Positions 1 to 8,018 of a stretch of DNA of 64,000 nucleotides are shown here, in pieces (within the stretch, counting starts at the first letter, position 1; each line of letters starts with the position of its first letter). A program made the position numbers and the translations under genes. Under the pieces are notes generated by a model. That model made no database searches and was not told the origin of the DNA. It worked only from the letters and a program-made list of their open reading frames with translations. The DNA is taken from contig ONII01000019.1 in NCBI GenBank assembly GCA_900317845.1, positions 1-64,000 of the forward strand, read 5' to 3'. The DNA is from an uncultured Bacteroidales bacterium. GTDB lineage: Bacteria > Bacteroidota > Bacteroidia > Bacteroidales > UBA932.

Positions 1-861
1 TCCTTCTGCTCTCCCTTCTGCTTTCCCCTTTTCCATACCATCGATGAAGCCGTCCTCGTAATAGGCGGTACCTATGTCCAGTCTTTCTTCTTCGGTAATC
101 ATGTTGCGGAAATATTTGGTCAGTTCTTCTTCCTCCGGAAAGCCGGGCATGCGCGCCTCCTGTACAATGGCAGCGTACCGCTTCCCCATATCTTCCGGTT
201 TTCCTGCAAATATACGCATATTTGCGAGAATATAAAACCAACTCTGCACCGGATCGAGACCCTCAATTCCGGATGCTTGCAGGCGGGGCAGTTCACAGAA
301 ATAGATGGACAGCAGGTTGTTGTAGCGTTCGCCGGTGTCCTGTTCACAAAGTGAATACCGATAGACTAACTGGTCCGTCTCGTGGTGCATCTCAAAGTCC
401 ATAAAGCAAATCACATAGACCGGTTTCAGGGCCGAATACGGCTCCCGCGGCTTCAACTGCGCGTGCAGCATAGAGGCGCCATAGTACAACATCCGATTCT
501 TGAACGTCGTTTTCTTCTTCCGCTGCATCTCCACAATGAATTCTGTACCGTCCACGGTGTGGCACAGGACATCCATGATTACGTTTTTATCGTCCGGGCG
601 CATCTTGTCAATCTCGTTAGGGAGAGGTTCCACCGACTCAATCTCTTCCGGCAGGAAGTCGTTCAGCAGCATCTTTAGGATGTCTGTATTCTTCATTACG
701 TGCTTAAAGGCCCAGTCACAACGAAGGTCCATGTACGGATGGTCCAGGATGGATAGGACAATCTGCTCCTTCTCCTTTTCAGAGAGGTCCCGGTATCGTT
801 CCACCTCATTGACGATGGCAACGAATTTGCGCATTTGCGCAGGCGTCAATTTTTTGTTCAT
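1..861 (-). CDS. Rpn/PD-(D/E)XK nuclease family protein, C-terminus beyond window
   Basis: The reading frame is open from the ATG at 861 to the left edge, 287 codons, so the C-terminus is missing. The N-terminal half shows the layout of the Rpn recombination-promoting nuclease / PDDEXK_2 putative transposase family: a stretch around RCDWAFKHVM, then LLNDFLP, then the nuclease core with IMDVLC followed by EFIVEMQRKKK (an Asp and a Glu-x-Gln, as in DxxxEXQ nucleases), NRMLYYGASM, and a PVYVICFMDFEM strand. Family members are RecA-independent recombination or transposition-related nucleases, common in multiple copies in Bacteroidota. The last visible part is Glu/Gly/Lys-rich (DGMEKGKAEGRAEG), typical of the family tail. 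A 57-bp internal piece (95-151) is repeated exactly at 3855-3911. The family assignment is from motifs; activity is not shown. Confidence 0.85.
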   Translation of the reverse strand, partial: MNKKLTPAQMRKFVAIVNEVERYRDLSEKEKEQIVLSILDHPYMDLRCDWAFKHVMKNTDILKMLLNDFLPEEIESVEPLPNEIDKMRPDDKNVIMDVLCHTVDGTEFIVEMQRKKKTTFKNRMLYYGASMLHAQLKPREPYSALKPVYVICFMDFEMHHETDQLVYRYSLCEQDTGERYNNLLSIYFCELPRLQASGIEGLDPVQSWFYILANMRIFAGKPEDMGKRYAAIVQEARMPGFPEEEELTKYFRNMITEEERLDIGTAYYEDGFIDGMEKGKAEGRAEG

Positions 862-876
862 AAGGCTGATTGTTAG

Positions 877-1007
877 TGCCGGACGGAATTATCCGGCACC
901 AGCAAACATAGAACATGCTTTCCACAAAACCTACGTTCGGTTGAAAAGTTCTGTTGTTTCACATGATTTTTCTCGTGTTTCAACCGATTTTGCGCTATTT
1001 CAACCGA
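877..1007 (-). promoter_or_regulatory. Promoter, 5' hairpin and triple repeat upstream of the Rpn gene
   Basis: On the minus strand a TATGTTTG box at 910-903 fits the Bacteroidota -7 consensus; no convincing -33 TTTG is seen at the usual distance. Just downstream of the predicted transcript start lies a perfect 8-bp hairpin (GTGCCGGA...TCCGGCAC, 877-900). Upstream are three copies of TTTCAACCGA: two direct (978-987, 998-1007) and one inverted (937-946). These could be operator half-sites. This is inference from sequence only. Confidence 0.45.
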
Positions 1008-1022
1008 TTGGGGAAAGGCATG

Positions 1023-1053
1023 AAAAAAAGGGTGGCCGAATGAACGGTCACCC
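1023..1053 (-). terminator. Rho-independent terminator after the lipoprotein gene
   Basis: Read on the minus strand, a 9-bp stem (GGGTGACCG / CGGCCACCC, one G-T pair) with a 6-nt loop is followed by seven T residues. It lies 20 nt after the stop of the lipoprotein gene at 1074. A near-identical terminator stands after rpsC at 3941-3970. Confidence 0.8.
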
Positions 1054-1073
1054 CTATAAGCATACTAAGCAGG

Positions 1074-1547
1074 TTAGCGACTGGGTTGTGTGAAAGAAAT
1101 CCAGGCTTGTCCCTCGGTACTATTCCCCAAATTAAGCCACCCCTCCCGGCTTCTTCCTGAATCATTCTCATCAACTTGGATGATGAAACTTGACGCACCA
1201 CCGGTAGGTGAATACGGAGGAATAATAATGGTCAGCCAATCATTGGCCTCAATGACCAGCGTTTCGGGAGTAATAAATCCCTCGCGGTATATTTCGTTTC
1301 CATACCGTCTGCTCGCAAAATCACCAAAATCCACCCACCACTCCACCGATGTTTTGTCCGATGAACAAAGGGAGACCTGTTCAATAGGATCTTTAGCCTC
1401 AATGCGAACCTCCCCTCCTTCCTTCTCCATGGTAATACTGCTGACATTGACTTCAATCTTGCGGGTTCCGCCCTTTGTGCAAGAGCAGATTCCCAAAACA
1501 GCAAGCGCTATTACCCACGCACCTATAATGTGTAAGTTACGTCCCAT
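1074..1547 (-). CDS. Small exported lipoprotein with BACON-like beta domain
   Basis: I chose the ATG at 1547 because it gives a clean lipoprotein signal peptide: a hydrophobic run ending in VLGICSC, with the lipobox Cys near residue 22. The mature part (about 135 residues) starts IEVNVSSITMEKEGGEVRIEA, the pattern of a BACON-like immunoglobulin-fold domain in Bacteroidota surface proteins. The rest is beta-rich with Gly/Ser/Thr and ends in WISFTQPSR. No catalytic motif is visible. It follows the small barrel-like protein at 1588-1974 and is probably cotranscribed with it, with a terminator just after. The function is unknown; the domain assignment is tentative. Confidence 0.6.
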   Translation of the reverse strand: MGRNLHIIGAWVIALAVLGICSCTKGGTRKIEVNVSSITMEKEGGEVRIEAKDPIEQVSLCSSDKTSVEWWVDFGDFASRRYGNEIYREGFITPETLVIEANDWLTIIIPPYSPTGGASSFIIQVDENDSGRSREGWLNLGNSTEGQAWISFTQPSR

Positions 1548-1587
1548 ATATGCGTAAGATTTAAAATACCGTTCAAAGATAGTTTTT

Positions 1588-1974
1588 TCATGAAAATAGG
1601 GCCAGGGCAATCCGATAGCCGGCCTCCAGCCCCACATGACATGCCGGCCCCCTGAGTACACTTGCCACTCCCAGTTCATACTCAATAAAAGGCGAGGACA
1701 TCGTATCCATAAAGTCATACGTATGTGTCAAGAACACATTCGCCATACTGGAACGGATGTTATACTGTATAGTCATTCCAACCGTGTTTCGGGGATTTAT
1801 CCGATAGCCAAAACCCAGTTCCGGAATAACATCTACCGACTCCACACGCGCTTCACAATAGTCAACTCCTACACCTATGCGGTGAACGAACCCGGGCTTC
1901 AAGCCCTCTTTTTCCTGTGCTGTGGCCGACAAAGCCATCAGCAGTACCAATGTAACGAAATATACTTTTTTCAT
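1588..1974 (-). CDS. Small exported beta-rich protein, outer-membrane-like
   Basis: 128 residues with a standard signal peptide (MKKVYFVTLVLLMALSATAQ, cleavage after AQ). The mature part has alternating hydrophobic/polar strands (VGVDYCEARVESV, ELGFGYRINPRNTVGMTIQYNI, FIEYELGVASV, GLEAGYRIALALFS), as in a short outer membrane barrel or half barrel. It ends abruptly for a full barrel (usually 160 or more residues), so it may be truncated. A TACCTTTG promoter box stands at 2007-2000. I do not recognise a specific family. Confidence 0.55.
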   Translation of the reverse strand: MKKVYFVTLVLLMALSATAQEKEGLKPGFVHRIGVGVDYCEARVESVDVIPELGFGYRINPRNTVGMTIQYNIRSSMANVFLTHTYDFMDTMSSPFIEYELGVASVLRGPACHVGLEAGYRIALALFS

Positions 1975-1999
1975 ACCTTACATAGTTAAAATATCGGTA

Positions 2000-2007
2000 C
2001 AAAGGTA
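2000..2007 (-). promoter_or_regulatory. Promoter -7 box for the 1588-1974 gene
   Basis: TACCTTTG on the minus strand matches TAnnTTTG, about 25 nt before the ATG at 1974. A TTTC stands at the -33 distance. Confidence 0.5.
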
Positions 2008-2105
2008 TGGCGAAGATATATAAATCCGAAAAAAACGATATAACAATTTATCAAAACACGCCTGATAATCAATAATTTACAAACGGACCTTATAACATCT
2101 TAAAG

Positions 2106-3776
2106 TCACCCTAACTTTTCGAGAAAATAGGTACGGTCCGGTTCTGGGAAAGAATCAAAACGACGCTTGTACCTCGTCTTTCGCATCCGCAATGATGCTT
2201 CTGACATGCGGAGAAGATAACTGATACTTTTTATTGAGAAACCGGAAAACAGCAGTGTTAATATAGTGAAATCCAATTCATTTTCAGTATCTAATAAAGA
2301 ACGCGCCTTTTTCATTATTCCATGCTCTGTCATATCCAACATATCCTCTAACGCCTGAATAAATGATTGATTCTTTCTTAACTCGCTCAACTGATTACGG
2401 AAAGCGTGTATAACATCATCCTTCATCATCTTCCCCTCTCGCTTTTCCTTTCTTTTTATAGCGTCATCATCCCATGCAAAATAGGACTCCGATAAAGACT
2501 GTAACGATTGAACCTTATCTGAGATTAAGCGCTCTATGACTTGATATGTTAGCACATCATTGTCTTTTAGTCGACTTAATTCATTCCCAAACTCCTGAAA
2601 ACAAGCCATATCTTCAAGTAGTTTTTGGTCTTTTTTATGCAATAACCATATTAGTAGAATAATAATAGCGAGCAAAAAAACACCTATGATTCCTACCATC
2701 CAATGACGATTACGCGTACGAAGCTGTTCCCATTTAAGCCTATCTTTATAAAAACATTCAAGAGCATGCGTTGTGGATTGAGCAAGCAGTTTTTTAACAA
2801 TCCTGTCTTGAATATCAGCTCTCTTGGCAAGAGATAGTGAGGCCTTTTCCCAATCCTTTCGCCTCTCATATACGTTATAGGAGTCATTGAAAAAGCCAAG
2901 GCTGTCGATGGCATTGGAGAGGAGACAAGACTCTTCGAATAAATAATCGTCCGCCTGAGCATGTTTGCCCTCGACCTCTTCCAAGAAAGCCATCGTTCCA
3001 TACTCTGAAGCCGTATACGGAACGTCCTTTATTTCTTTTTTTCTATCATACAATTCTCTCGCCAACTTATAATCATACGGTTTTTTATAAATTTGTGTTC
3101 TCGCTTTAAGACTTAATATCTCTGAATATAACATCGGAGGCAACGATGACCTCTCCAGTAGATTATTGAGAACGACTTCCGCTTCTCCATAACGCCACTC
3201 CGAGATAAGTTGAAAAGCCACATCGTATTTGCAATAAGCGACCATAATAGAATCATTGGCGTTTTCTGCCGCTATTAACGATTTTTGAGCGAACTCCAAT
3301 GCCATTACATAATCATAACCACATGAATAAATTTCACTCAAATGCTGCTCAATCAAGCTCAACTGTCGATAATCCTCCAGCGACTCTGCCAATGGTTCCG
3401 CTTCCCGGAAGGCCAGAACGGCCTCAATATTGTCCCCGGCCTGCTCCCTGACAACACCCTGATAGTAAGTGGCAAGCATACGTTCCCGCCTGCTGCCATG
3501 ATGCTGATACCAATTGTAGGATTCCTGAATGACCGTGTCCTGTGCCACATCCATATAGCACTTGTCTTTGGCCATGGTCCGCAGCAGGACATACCTTGCC
3601 CGTGAGCCCTTGGTATACAACGCCTCTTCATTGATGTTGTTCAACAATGCCAGGGAACTGTCCGGCACCGTCATCATCAGAGACTCCGCCTCATTCATCA
3701 CAGACCGTACTTCCCTGTACTCCCCGCACGAAATCAAGAGGAAAAGCACATTTACAATCAGACAAAACTTCTTCAT
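2106..3776 (-). CDS. TPR lipoprotein with single TM helix and C-terminal helix-turn-helix-like region
   Basis: Predicted membrane-anchored sensor/regulator. The start at 3776 (MKKFCLIVNVLFLLISCGEY) gives a lipoprotein signal with lipobox ISC; an ATG three codons upstream is possible. Residues about 25-330 are helical repeats of TPR type. One membrane helix follows (WMVGIIGVFLLAIIILLIWLL, about residues 375-395), then a charged coiled-coil-like segment. The last 80 residues contain LTLLFSGFSIKSISYLLRMS...MRKTRYKRRF, which resembles a LuxR-type HTH. This architecture parallels SusR-like regulators of Bacteroidota, but the C-terminus differs from the SusR at 46989-48584. The gene is visibly more AT-rich than its neighbours, which suggests separate ancestry. 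Its target is unknown. Confidence 0.7.
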   Translation of the reverse strand: MKKFCLIVNVLFLLISCGEYREVRSVMNEAESLMMTVPDSSLALLNNINEEALYTKGSRARYVLLRTMAKDKCYMDVAQDTVIQESYNWYQHHGSRRERMLATYYQGVVREQAGDNIEAVLAFREAEPLAESLEDYRQLSLIEQHLSEIYSCGYDYVMALEFAQKSLIAAENANDSIMVAYCKYDVAFQLISEWRYGEAEVVLNNLLERSSLPPMLYSEILSLKARTQIYKKPYDYKLARELYDRKKEIKDVPYTASEYGTMAFLEEVEGKHAQADDYLFEESCLLSNAIDSLGFFNDSYNVYERRKDWEKASLSLAKRADIQDRIVKKLLAQSTTHALECFYKDRLKWEQLRTRNRHWMVGIIGVFLLAIIILLIWLLHKKDQKLLEDMACFQEFGNELSRLKDNDVLTYQVIERLISDKVQSLQSLSESYFAWDDDAIKRKEKREGKMMKDDVIHAFRNQLSELRKNQSFIQALEDMLDMTEHGIMKKARSLLDTENELDFTILTLLFSGFSIKSISYLLRMSEASLRMRKTRYKRRFDSFPEPDRTYFLEKLG

Positions 3777-3854
3777 ACAAAGCATTTCTATTGATTAGTA
3801 AATATACGAATCTTTCAAGAAAAAAGCTGCCGGAGACTGATAAGATTTGTTATA

Positions 3855-3971
3855 GTAATCATGTTGCGGAAATATTTGGTCAGTTCTTCTTCCTCCGGAA
3901 AGCCGGGCATGACGAGATAGTCGGGGCCGGAAAAGGCACGAAAAAAGGGTGGCCGAATGAACGGTCACCCC
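3855..3971 (-). pseudogene. Deleted relic of the Rpn region
   Basis: Positions 3855-3911 repeat 95-151 (inside the Rpn gene) exactly over 57 bp. Positions 3929-3971 repeat 1011-1054 (the terminator region upstream of Rpn) almost exactly. The order is the same as at the left edge but with about 860 bp between the two parts removed. This looks like an internally deleted copy of a duplicated Rpn segment, now lying between the TPR regulator and rpsC. Confidence 0.75.
3941..3970 (-). terminator. Rho-independent terminator after rpsC
   Basis: The same stem-loop as at 1023-1053, followed by six T residues on the minus strand, about 22 nt after the rpsC stop. It ends the ribosomal operon at rpsC. 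Confidence 0.85.
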
Positions 3972-3992
3972 TTTGACAGGTTGTGCTAGAGC

Positions 3993-4766
3993 TTAGCGAC
4001 GTTCGCCGCCACGGCCGCCTTCACGGCGACCACCGCGGCCACCACGACGCTCACCGCGCTCCGGACGACCGCCTTCGCGGCGACCGGCACCTGCGGCTGC
4101 AGCGTTGCTGGATGCGAAGCCGGCATTCGGGGAAAGATCCTGCTTGCCATACTTCTCACCGTTGCAAATCCACACCTTGATACCCATGGTACCCATCTGG
4201 GTGTTGGCCACTGCGAGTGCGTAGTCGATGTCTGCGCGGAAGGTATGCAGCGGGGTGCGGCCTTCCTTGAACATCTCACTGCGGGCGATTTCCGCACCGC
4301 CTACACGACCGCTGATCTGCACCTTGATGCCTTCTGCACCCACGCGCATGGCGGTGGCGATGGCCATCTTGATGGCGCGACGATAGCTCACGCGGCCCTC
4401 GATCTGACGGGCGATGCTGTCTGCCACGATGGTGGCATCCACCTCCGGACGCTTTACCTCGAAGATGTTGATCTGAACATCCTTCTTGGTAACCTTCTTG
4501 AGCTCTTCCTTGAGTTTGTCCACCTCCTGGCCACCTTTACCGATGATCACACCCGGACGGGCGGCATGGATGGTGACAGTGATGAGCTTAAGGGTGCGCT
4601 CAATGATGATGCGGGAGAGGCTGGCTTTTGCCAGACGGCTGCCCAGGTATTTGCGAATCTCGTAGTCTTCGGCGATTTTCTCGGCGTAGTTGCCGCCTAC
4701 CCAGTTGGAGTCCCAACCACGGGTGATACCGATACGGTTGCTGATAGGATTAGTTTTCTGACCCAT
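3993..4766 (-). CDS. rpsC: 30S ribosomal protein S3
   Basis: 257 residues. Binds 16S rRNA in the head of the 30S subunit near the mRNA entry. The N-terminus [18 protein letters not shown] and the KH domain loop ([16 protein letters not shown], about residues 70-85) are diagnostic, as is the C-terminal domain ([32 protein letters not shown]). The last 40 or so residues form a low-complexity tail rich in Arg, Gly and Glu ([19 protein letters not shown] type), an extension beyond the conserved fold. It starts 3 nt after rplV. It is the last gene of this operon: a terminator follows instead of rplP, rpmC and the rest of the S10/spc genes. Confidence 0.98.
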   Translation of the reverse strand: MGQKTNPISNRIGITRGWDSNWVGGNYAEKIAEDYEIRKYLGSRLAKASLSRIIIERTLKLITVTIHAARPGVIIGKGGQEVDKLKEELKKVTKKDVQINIFEVKRPEVDATIVADSIARQIEGRVSYRRAIKMAIATAMRVGAEGIKVQISGRVGGAEIARSEMFKEGRTPLHTFRADIDYALAVANTQMGTMGIKVWICNGEKYGKQDLSPNAGFASSNAAAAGAGRREGGRPERGERRGGRGGRREGGRGGERR

Positions 4767-4769
4767 AGT

Positions 4770-5183
4770 TTATTCCTCCACTGCTTTTTTTACGTCCAGT
4801 ACGATGGTAACGTGGTTGGAACGCTTGCGGATGCGACCGGCACGGCCCTGCGGGCACGGGCGGATGCGCTTGAGGGTGCGACCCTCGTCCACCATGATGG
4901 TTTTTACAATCACGTTGCCGCTTTCCAGTTCCTTGGTCTGCTCCGGGTTCTTGGCTTCCCAGTTGGCGATAGCGCTCTTGAGGAGTTTCTCCAGACGCAC
5001 GGAAGCGTCACGCTTGGAATAGTGGAGAAGATCCAGGGCATGGTTTACCTCAACGCCACGGATGGTGTCGCAAACGAGGCGCATCTTCCGGGGAGAAGTG
5101 GGGACATCGTTAAGTTTAGCGATAGCGGTCTGCTTCTTGGTCTCTTTCAGGCGCTCGGCCATCAGTCTTTTTCTTTTTCCCAT
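4770..5183 (-). CDS. rplV: 50S ribosomal protein L22
   Basis: 137 residues. L22 lines the nascent peptide tunnel. The signature [20 protein letters not shown] near residue 23 and the C-terminal [20 protein letters not shown] loop, followed by HVTIVLD, are typical. The N-terminal 20 residues are a short basic extension ([18 protein letters not shown]), as in other Bacteroidota L22 proteins. It sits between rpsS and rpsC in the canonical order. Confidence 0.97.
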   Translation of the reverse strand: MGKRKRLMAERLKETKKQTAIAKLNDVPTSPRKMRLVCDTIRGVEVNHALDLLHYSKRDASVRLEKLLKSAIANWEAKNPEQTKELESGNVIVKTIMVDEGRTLKRIRPCPQGRAGRIRKRSNHVTIVLDVKKAVEE

Positions 5184-5202
5184 AATGCTTTTCCTTTAAA
5201 CA

Positions 5203-5475
5203 TTATTTCTTATTGTTGCCTGCGTGGCCGCGGAAAGTGCGGGTGGGAGCAAATTCGCCCAGCTTGTGACCGACCATGTTCTCCGTAACATATACCGGAA
5301 TGAACTTGTTGCCGTTGTGCACGGCGATGGTGTGGCCCACGAAGTCAGGGGAAATCATGCTGGCGCGGGACCAAGTCTTGACAACCTCTTTCTTTTTGAT
5401 GCCGTCATTCATAGCGAGAATACGGTTCTCCAGTGCTTCCTGAATGTACGGTCCTTTTTTAAGTGAACGACTCAT
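5203..5475 (-). CDS. rpsS: 30S ribosomal protein S19
   Basis: 90 residues, the usual length. Binds 16S rRNA in the 30S head together with S13. [15 protein letters not shown] at the start, and [19 protein letters not shown] with [20 protein letters not shown] near the end, are the conserved S19 motifs. It lies between rplB (19 nt upstream) and rplV in canonical S10 order. Confidence 0.98.
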   Translation of the reverse strand: MSRSLKKGPYIQEALENRILAMNDGIKKKEVVKTWSRASMISPDFVGHTIAVHNGNKFIPVYVTENMVGHKLGEFAPTRTFRGHAGNNKK

Positions 5476-5494
5476 AATCTGTTAGTTTATTCCG

Positions 5495-6319
5495 TTATTT
5501 CTTACGTCTTTCAATGATGAACTTGTTGGACACAGCCTTCGGGTTGCGGGTCTTGTAGCCCTTTGCAGGCAGACCCTTACGGGAACGCGGATGTCCACCG
5601 GAAGCACGGCCTTCACCACCACCCATCGGGTGATCGTGCGGGTTCATGACAACACCACGGTTGTGCGGGCGGCGACCCTGATGACGGGTGCGGCCGGCCT
5701 TACCGTCGGATTCCAGATTATGGTCCGGGTTGGAAACGGTGCCCACGGTAGCGCGGCAGGCAACGGGAACCATGCGGGTCTCGCCCGAGGGCAGACGGAG
5801 GATGGCGTAGTTGCCTTCACGGGCGGCGAGCTGGGCGTACGTACCGGCGGAACGGGCCATAGCGGCACCCTGACCGGGACGGAGCTCGATAGCGTGAACA
5901 AGCGTACCAACAGGAATGTTAGCGAGCGGGAGGCAGTTACCCATATCCGGGGAAGCCTGAGGGCCACTCTCCACCACCTGACCGACCTGGAGGCCGTTGG
6001 GGGCGATGATGTAGCTCTTCATGCCATCCTCATACTGGATGAGGGCGATGCGGGCGCTGCGGTTGGGATCGTACTCGATGGTGAGCACAGTTGCTTTGAA
6101 TTCGTCGCGATTGCGGACGAAGTCTACCAGGCGGTACATTCTCTTGTGACCGCCGCCACGGTAACGCACGGTCATCTGACCGGTGTTGTTGCGTCCGCCC
6201 GTGGACTTAAGGGGAGCAAGGAGCTTCTTGTAAGGCTTCTTCGCGGTAATCTCGTCGAAGGAGCTGATAGCCTTGTTGCGCTGGCCGGGAGTTACCGGCT
6301 TGTACTTTTTGATTGCCAT
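5495..6319 (-). CDS. rplB: 50S ribosomal protein L2
   Basis: 274 residues, full length. L2 is a primary 23S rRNA-binding protein needed for subunit association and the peptidyl transferase centre. Visible signatures are [20 protein letters not shown] (about 41-60), the RNA-binding OB/SH3 core, and the C-terminal [20 protein letters not shown] with its catalytic-centre His. It lies between rplW and rpsS in the operon. Confidence 0.98.
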   Translation of the reverse strand: MAIKKYKPVTPGQRNKAISSFDEITAKKPYKKLLAPLKSTGGRNNTGQMTVRYRGGGHKRMYRLVDFVRNRDEFKATVLTIEYDPNRSARIALIQYEDGMKSYIIAPNGLQVGQVVESGPQASPDMGNCLPLANIPVGTLVHAIELRPGQGAAMARSAGTYAQLAAREGNYAILRLPSGETRMVPVACRATVGTVSNPDHNLESDGKAGRTRHQGRRPHNRGVVMNPHDHPMGGGEGRASGGHPRSRKGLPAKGYKTRNPKAVSNKFIIERRKK

Positions 6320-6334
6320 AGTTTATTCTCCTTC

Positions 6335-6625
6335 TTAGATGTTAGCGTAGAAATCAATCTTGTCTTCACCTGCAAGCGTGACATAGGCCTTCTTGAAGTG
6401 ATTCATTCTGCCGCGGAGGAGGCCGGCCTTGGTGTAGCGCTGCTTGCGCTTGCCATGGTAGTTCAGGGTGTTCACGTCTGCGACGGAAACGCCGTACATC
6501 TGCTCAACAGCAGCCTTGATCTGAAGTTTATTGGCCTTGCGGTCCACGATGAAACCGTAACGGTTGAGCTTTTCGCCCTCAGCCGTCATTTTCTCGGTTA
6601 CGATTGGCTTAATTAAAATACCCAT
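6335..6625 (-). CDS. rplW: 50S ribosomal protein L23
   Basis: 96 residues. L23 sits at the peptide exit and docks trigger factor and SRP. Motifs: ILIKPIVTEKMTAEGEKLNR at the start, YGFIVDRKANKLQIKAAVEQ, VNTLNYHGKRKQRYTKAG. 14 nt separate it from rplD. Confidence 0.97.
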   Translation of the reverse strand: MGILIKPIVTEKMTAEGEKLNRYGFIVDRKANKLQIKAAVEQMYGVSVADVNTLNYHGKRKQRYTKAGLLRGRMNHFKKAYVTLAGEDKIDFYANI

Positions 6626-6639
6626 TTTTCTTCTCTCCT

Positions 6640-7266
6640 TTACTTAACTCTTGCTGCGAGGATATCCTGCACGCCGTCTACAAGCACCAGGGAGTGGGCA
6701 TTCATGATAGCGTAGGTATTGATCTCGTCAACGGTGATAACCTGCACGGAAGGCAGATTGCGGGATGACAGGAAAATATTGTTGGAGTTCTCCGGAAGCA
6801 CAACCAGGACATTGCGGTCACCGGCTTTGATAGCGGACAGGATGTTCTTGAACTCCTTGGTCTTGGGAGCGTCCATGGCGAAAGGTTCCACCAGAACGAT
6901 TTTGTTCTCCTGGGCCTTGTAAGAAAGGGCGCTCACGCGGGCGAGCTGCTTGACTTTCTTGTTGAGCTTGAAGCGATAGTCGCGCGGCTTGGGGCCGAAC
7001 ACGTTGCCACCACCTACGAAGATACCAGCCTTCAGGGAGCCGTGACGAGCACCGCCGCCGCCCTTCTGACGACCGAGTTTCTTGGTGGAATAGGCAACCT
7101 CGCTGCGGTCTTTGGTGCGGGCAGTGCCCTGACGCTGAGCGGCGAGATATTGGAGGACATCCAGGTAGATGACGTGGTCGTTGGGCTGTACGCCGAACAC
7201 TTTCTCGTCAAGAACCACTTTCTTTCCGGACTGAGTGCCGTCAATCTTCAAAACATTCAATTCCAT
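6640..7266 (-). CDS. rplD: 50S ribosomal protein L4
   Basis: 208 residues. L4 is an early 23S rRNA-binding protein; in many bacteria it also regulates its own operon. The extended tunnel loop is present (GTARTKDRSEVAYSTKKLGR, then QKGGGGARHGSLKAGIFVGG), as is the C-terminal RNLPSVQVITVDEINTYAIM. It starts 2 nt after the rplC stop, so translational coupling is likely. Confidence 0.97.
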   Translation of the reverse strand: MELNVLKIDGTQSGKKVVLDEKVFGVQPNDHVIYLDVLQYLAAQRQGTARTKDRSEVAYSTKKLGRQKGGGGARHGSLKAGIFVGGGNVFGPKPRDYRFKLNKKVKQLARVSALSYKAQENKIVLVEPFAMDAPKTKEFKNILSAIKAGDRNVLVVLPENSNNIFLSSRNLPSVQVITVDEINTYAIMNAHSLVLVDGVQDILAARVK

Positions 7267-7268
7267 AA

Positions 7269-7895
7269 TTAGTCCTCCAGAATTAAGTAAGAACCTTTGG
7301 CTCCGGGTACGGAACCCTTTACGATAACGAGATTGTTCTCAGGGATGACTTTGAGGACCTCGAGGTTGAACACTTTCACACGCTCGTTGCCCATGTGACC
7401 AGCCATGCGCATTCCCGGGAAAACGCGGGAAGGCCAGGAGGATGCACCCATGGAACCAGGGTGACGGAGACGGTTGTGCTGACCATGGGTCACACCACCT
7501 ACACCGGCGAATCCGTGACGCTTTACAACGCCCTGGAAACCCTTACCTTTAGAAGTACCCACCACGTCGATGAACTTGACACCCTCGGTGAAGATGTCTG
7601 CGACGGTGATGGTGTCACCCAGCTTGAGCTCTCCGGCGAAGTCTGCGGGGAATTCCACGAGCTTCTTCTTGGGAGTAGTTCCAGCCTTTTCAAAATGGCC
7701 CTTCAGGGCCGCGCTGGTGCGTTTTTCTTTTTTTTCGTCATAGGCAAGCTGCACGGCGGCGTAACCGTCGGTTTCCACGGTGCGAACCTGCGTGACAACA
7801 CACGGACCAGCCTCAATGACGGTGCACGGGATATTCTTCCCGTCGGCACCGAAGACGGAAATCATTCCGACTTTCTTTCCAATTAAACCAGGCAT
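7269..7895 (-). CDS. rplC: 50S ribosomal protein L3
   Basis: 208 residues. First gene of this operon copy; L3 binds near the 3' end of 23S r[23 protein letters not shown] is the standard N-terminus, and [20 protein letters not shown] with [20 protein letters not shown] is the conserved central extension. In related genomes rpsJ precedes rplC; here the upstream neighbour is instead the manC-like gene, and rplC has its own promoter and leader hairpin. Confidence 0.98.
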   Translation of the reverse strand: MPGLIGKKVGMISVFGADGKNIPCTVIEAGPCVVTQVRTVETDGYAAVQLAYDEKKEKRTSAALKGHFEKAGTTPKKKLVEFPADFAGELKLGDTITVADIFTEGVKFIDVVGTSKGKGFQGVVKRHGFAGVGGVTHGQHNRLRHPGSMGASSWPSRVFPGMRMAGHMGNERVKVFNLEVLKVIPENNLVIVKGSVPGAKGSYLILED

Positions 7896-7932
7896 TGGTG
7901 TTTGTTAATTAATTGTTACTTAATAATTTAGC

Positions 7933-7964
7933 CCGCAATTGGAGGCCCTAAGGCACAATTGCGG
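7933..7964 (-). promoter_or_regulatory. 5' leader stem-loop of the rplC operon
   Basis: A perfect 9-bp inverted repeat (CCGCAATTG / CAATTGCGG) encloses a 14-nt loop. It begins almost at the predicted transcription start (box TATCTTTG ends at 7969) and lies about 40 nt before the rplC ATG. It could be an autoregulatory ribosomal protein site or an mRNA-stabilising hairpin. The role is inferred. Confidence 0.55.
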
Positions 7965-7968
7965 ACCG

Positions 7969-8000
7969 CAAAGATACGGATAATATTTTGATTTACCAAA
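7969..8000 (-). promoter_or_regulatory. Promoter of the rplC operon
   Basis: Minus strand TTTG at 8000-7997, exactly 20 nt spacer, then TATCTTTG at 7976-7969. This is a full match to the Bacteroidota housekeeping promoter TTTG-N19/20-TAnnTTTG. Confidence 0.8.
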
Positions 8001-8018
8001 AGTTATCAACAGGTTTTT

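Noticed and set aside
1588-1718. Longer start (1718) for the lipoprotein gene at 1074-1547
   Set aside because: It would overlap the neighbouring exported protein and hide a clear lipoprotein signal peptide that begins at 1547.
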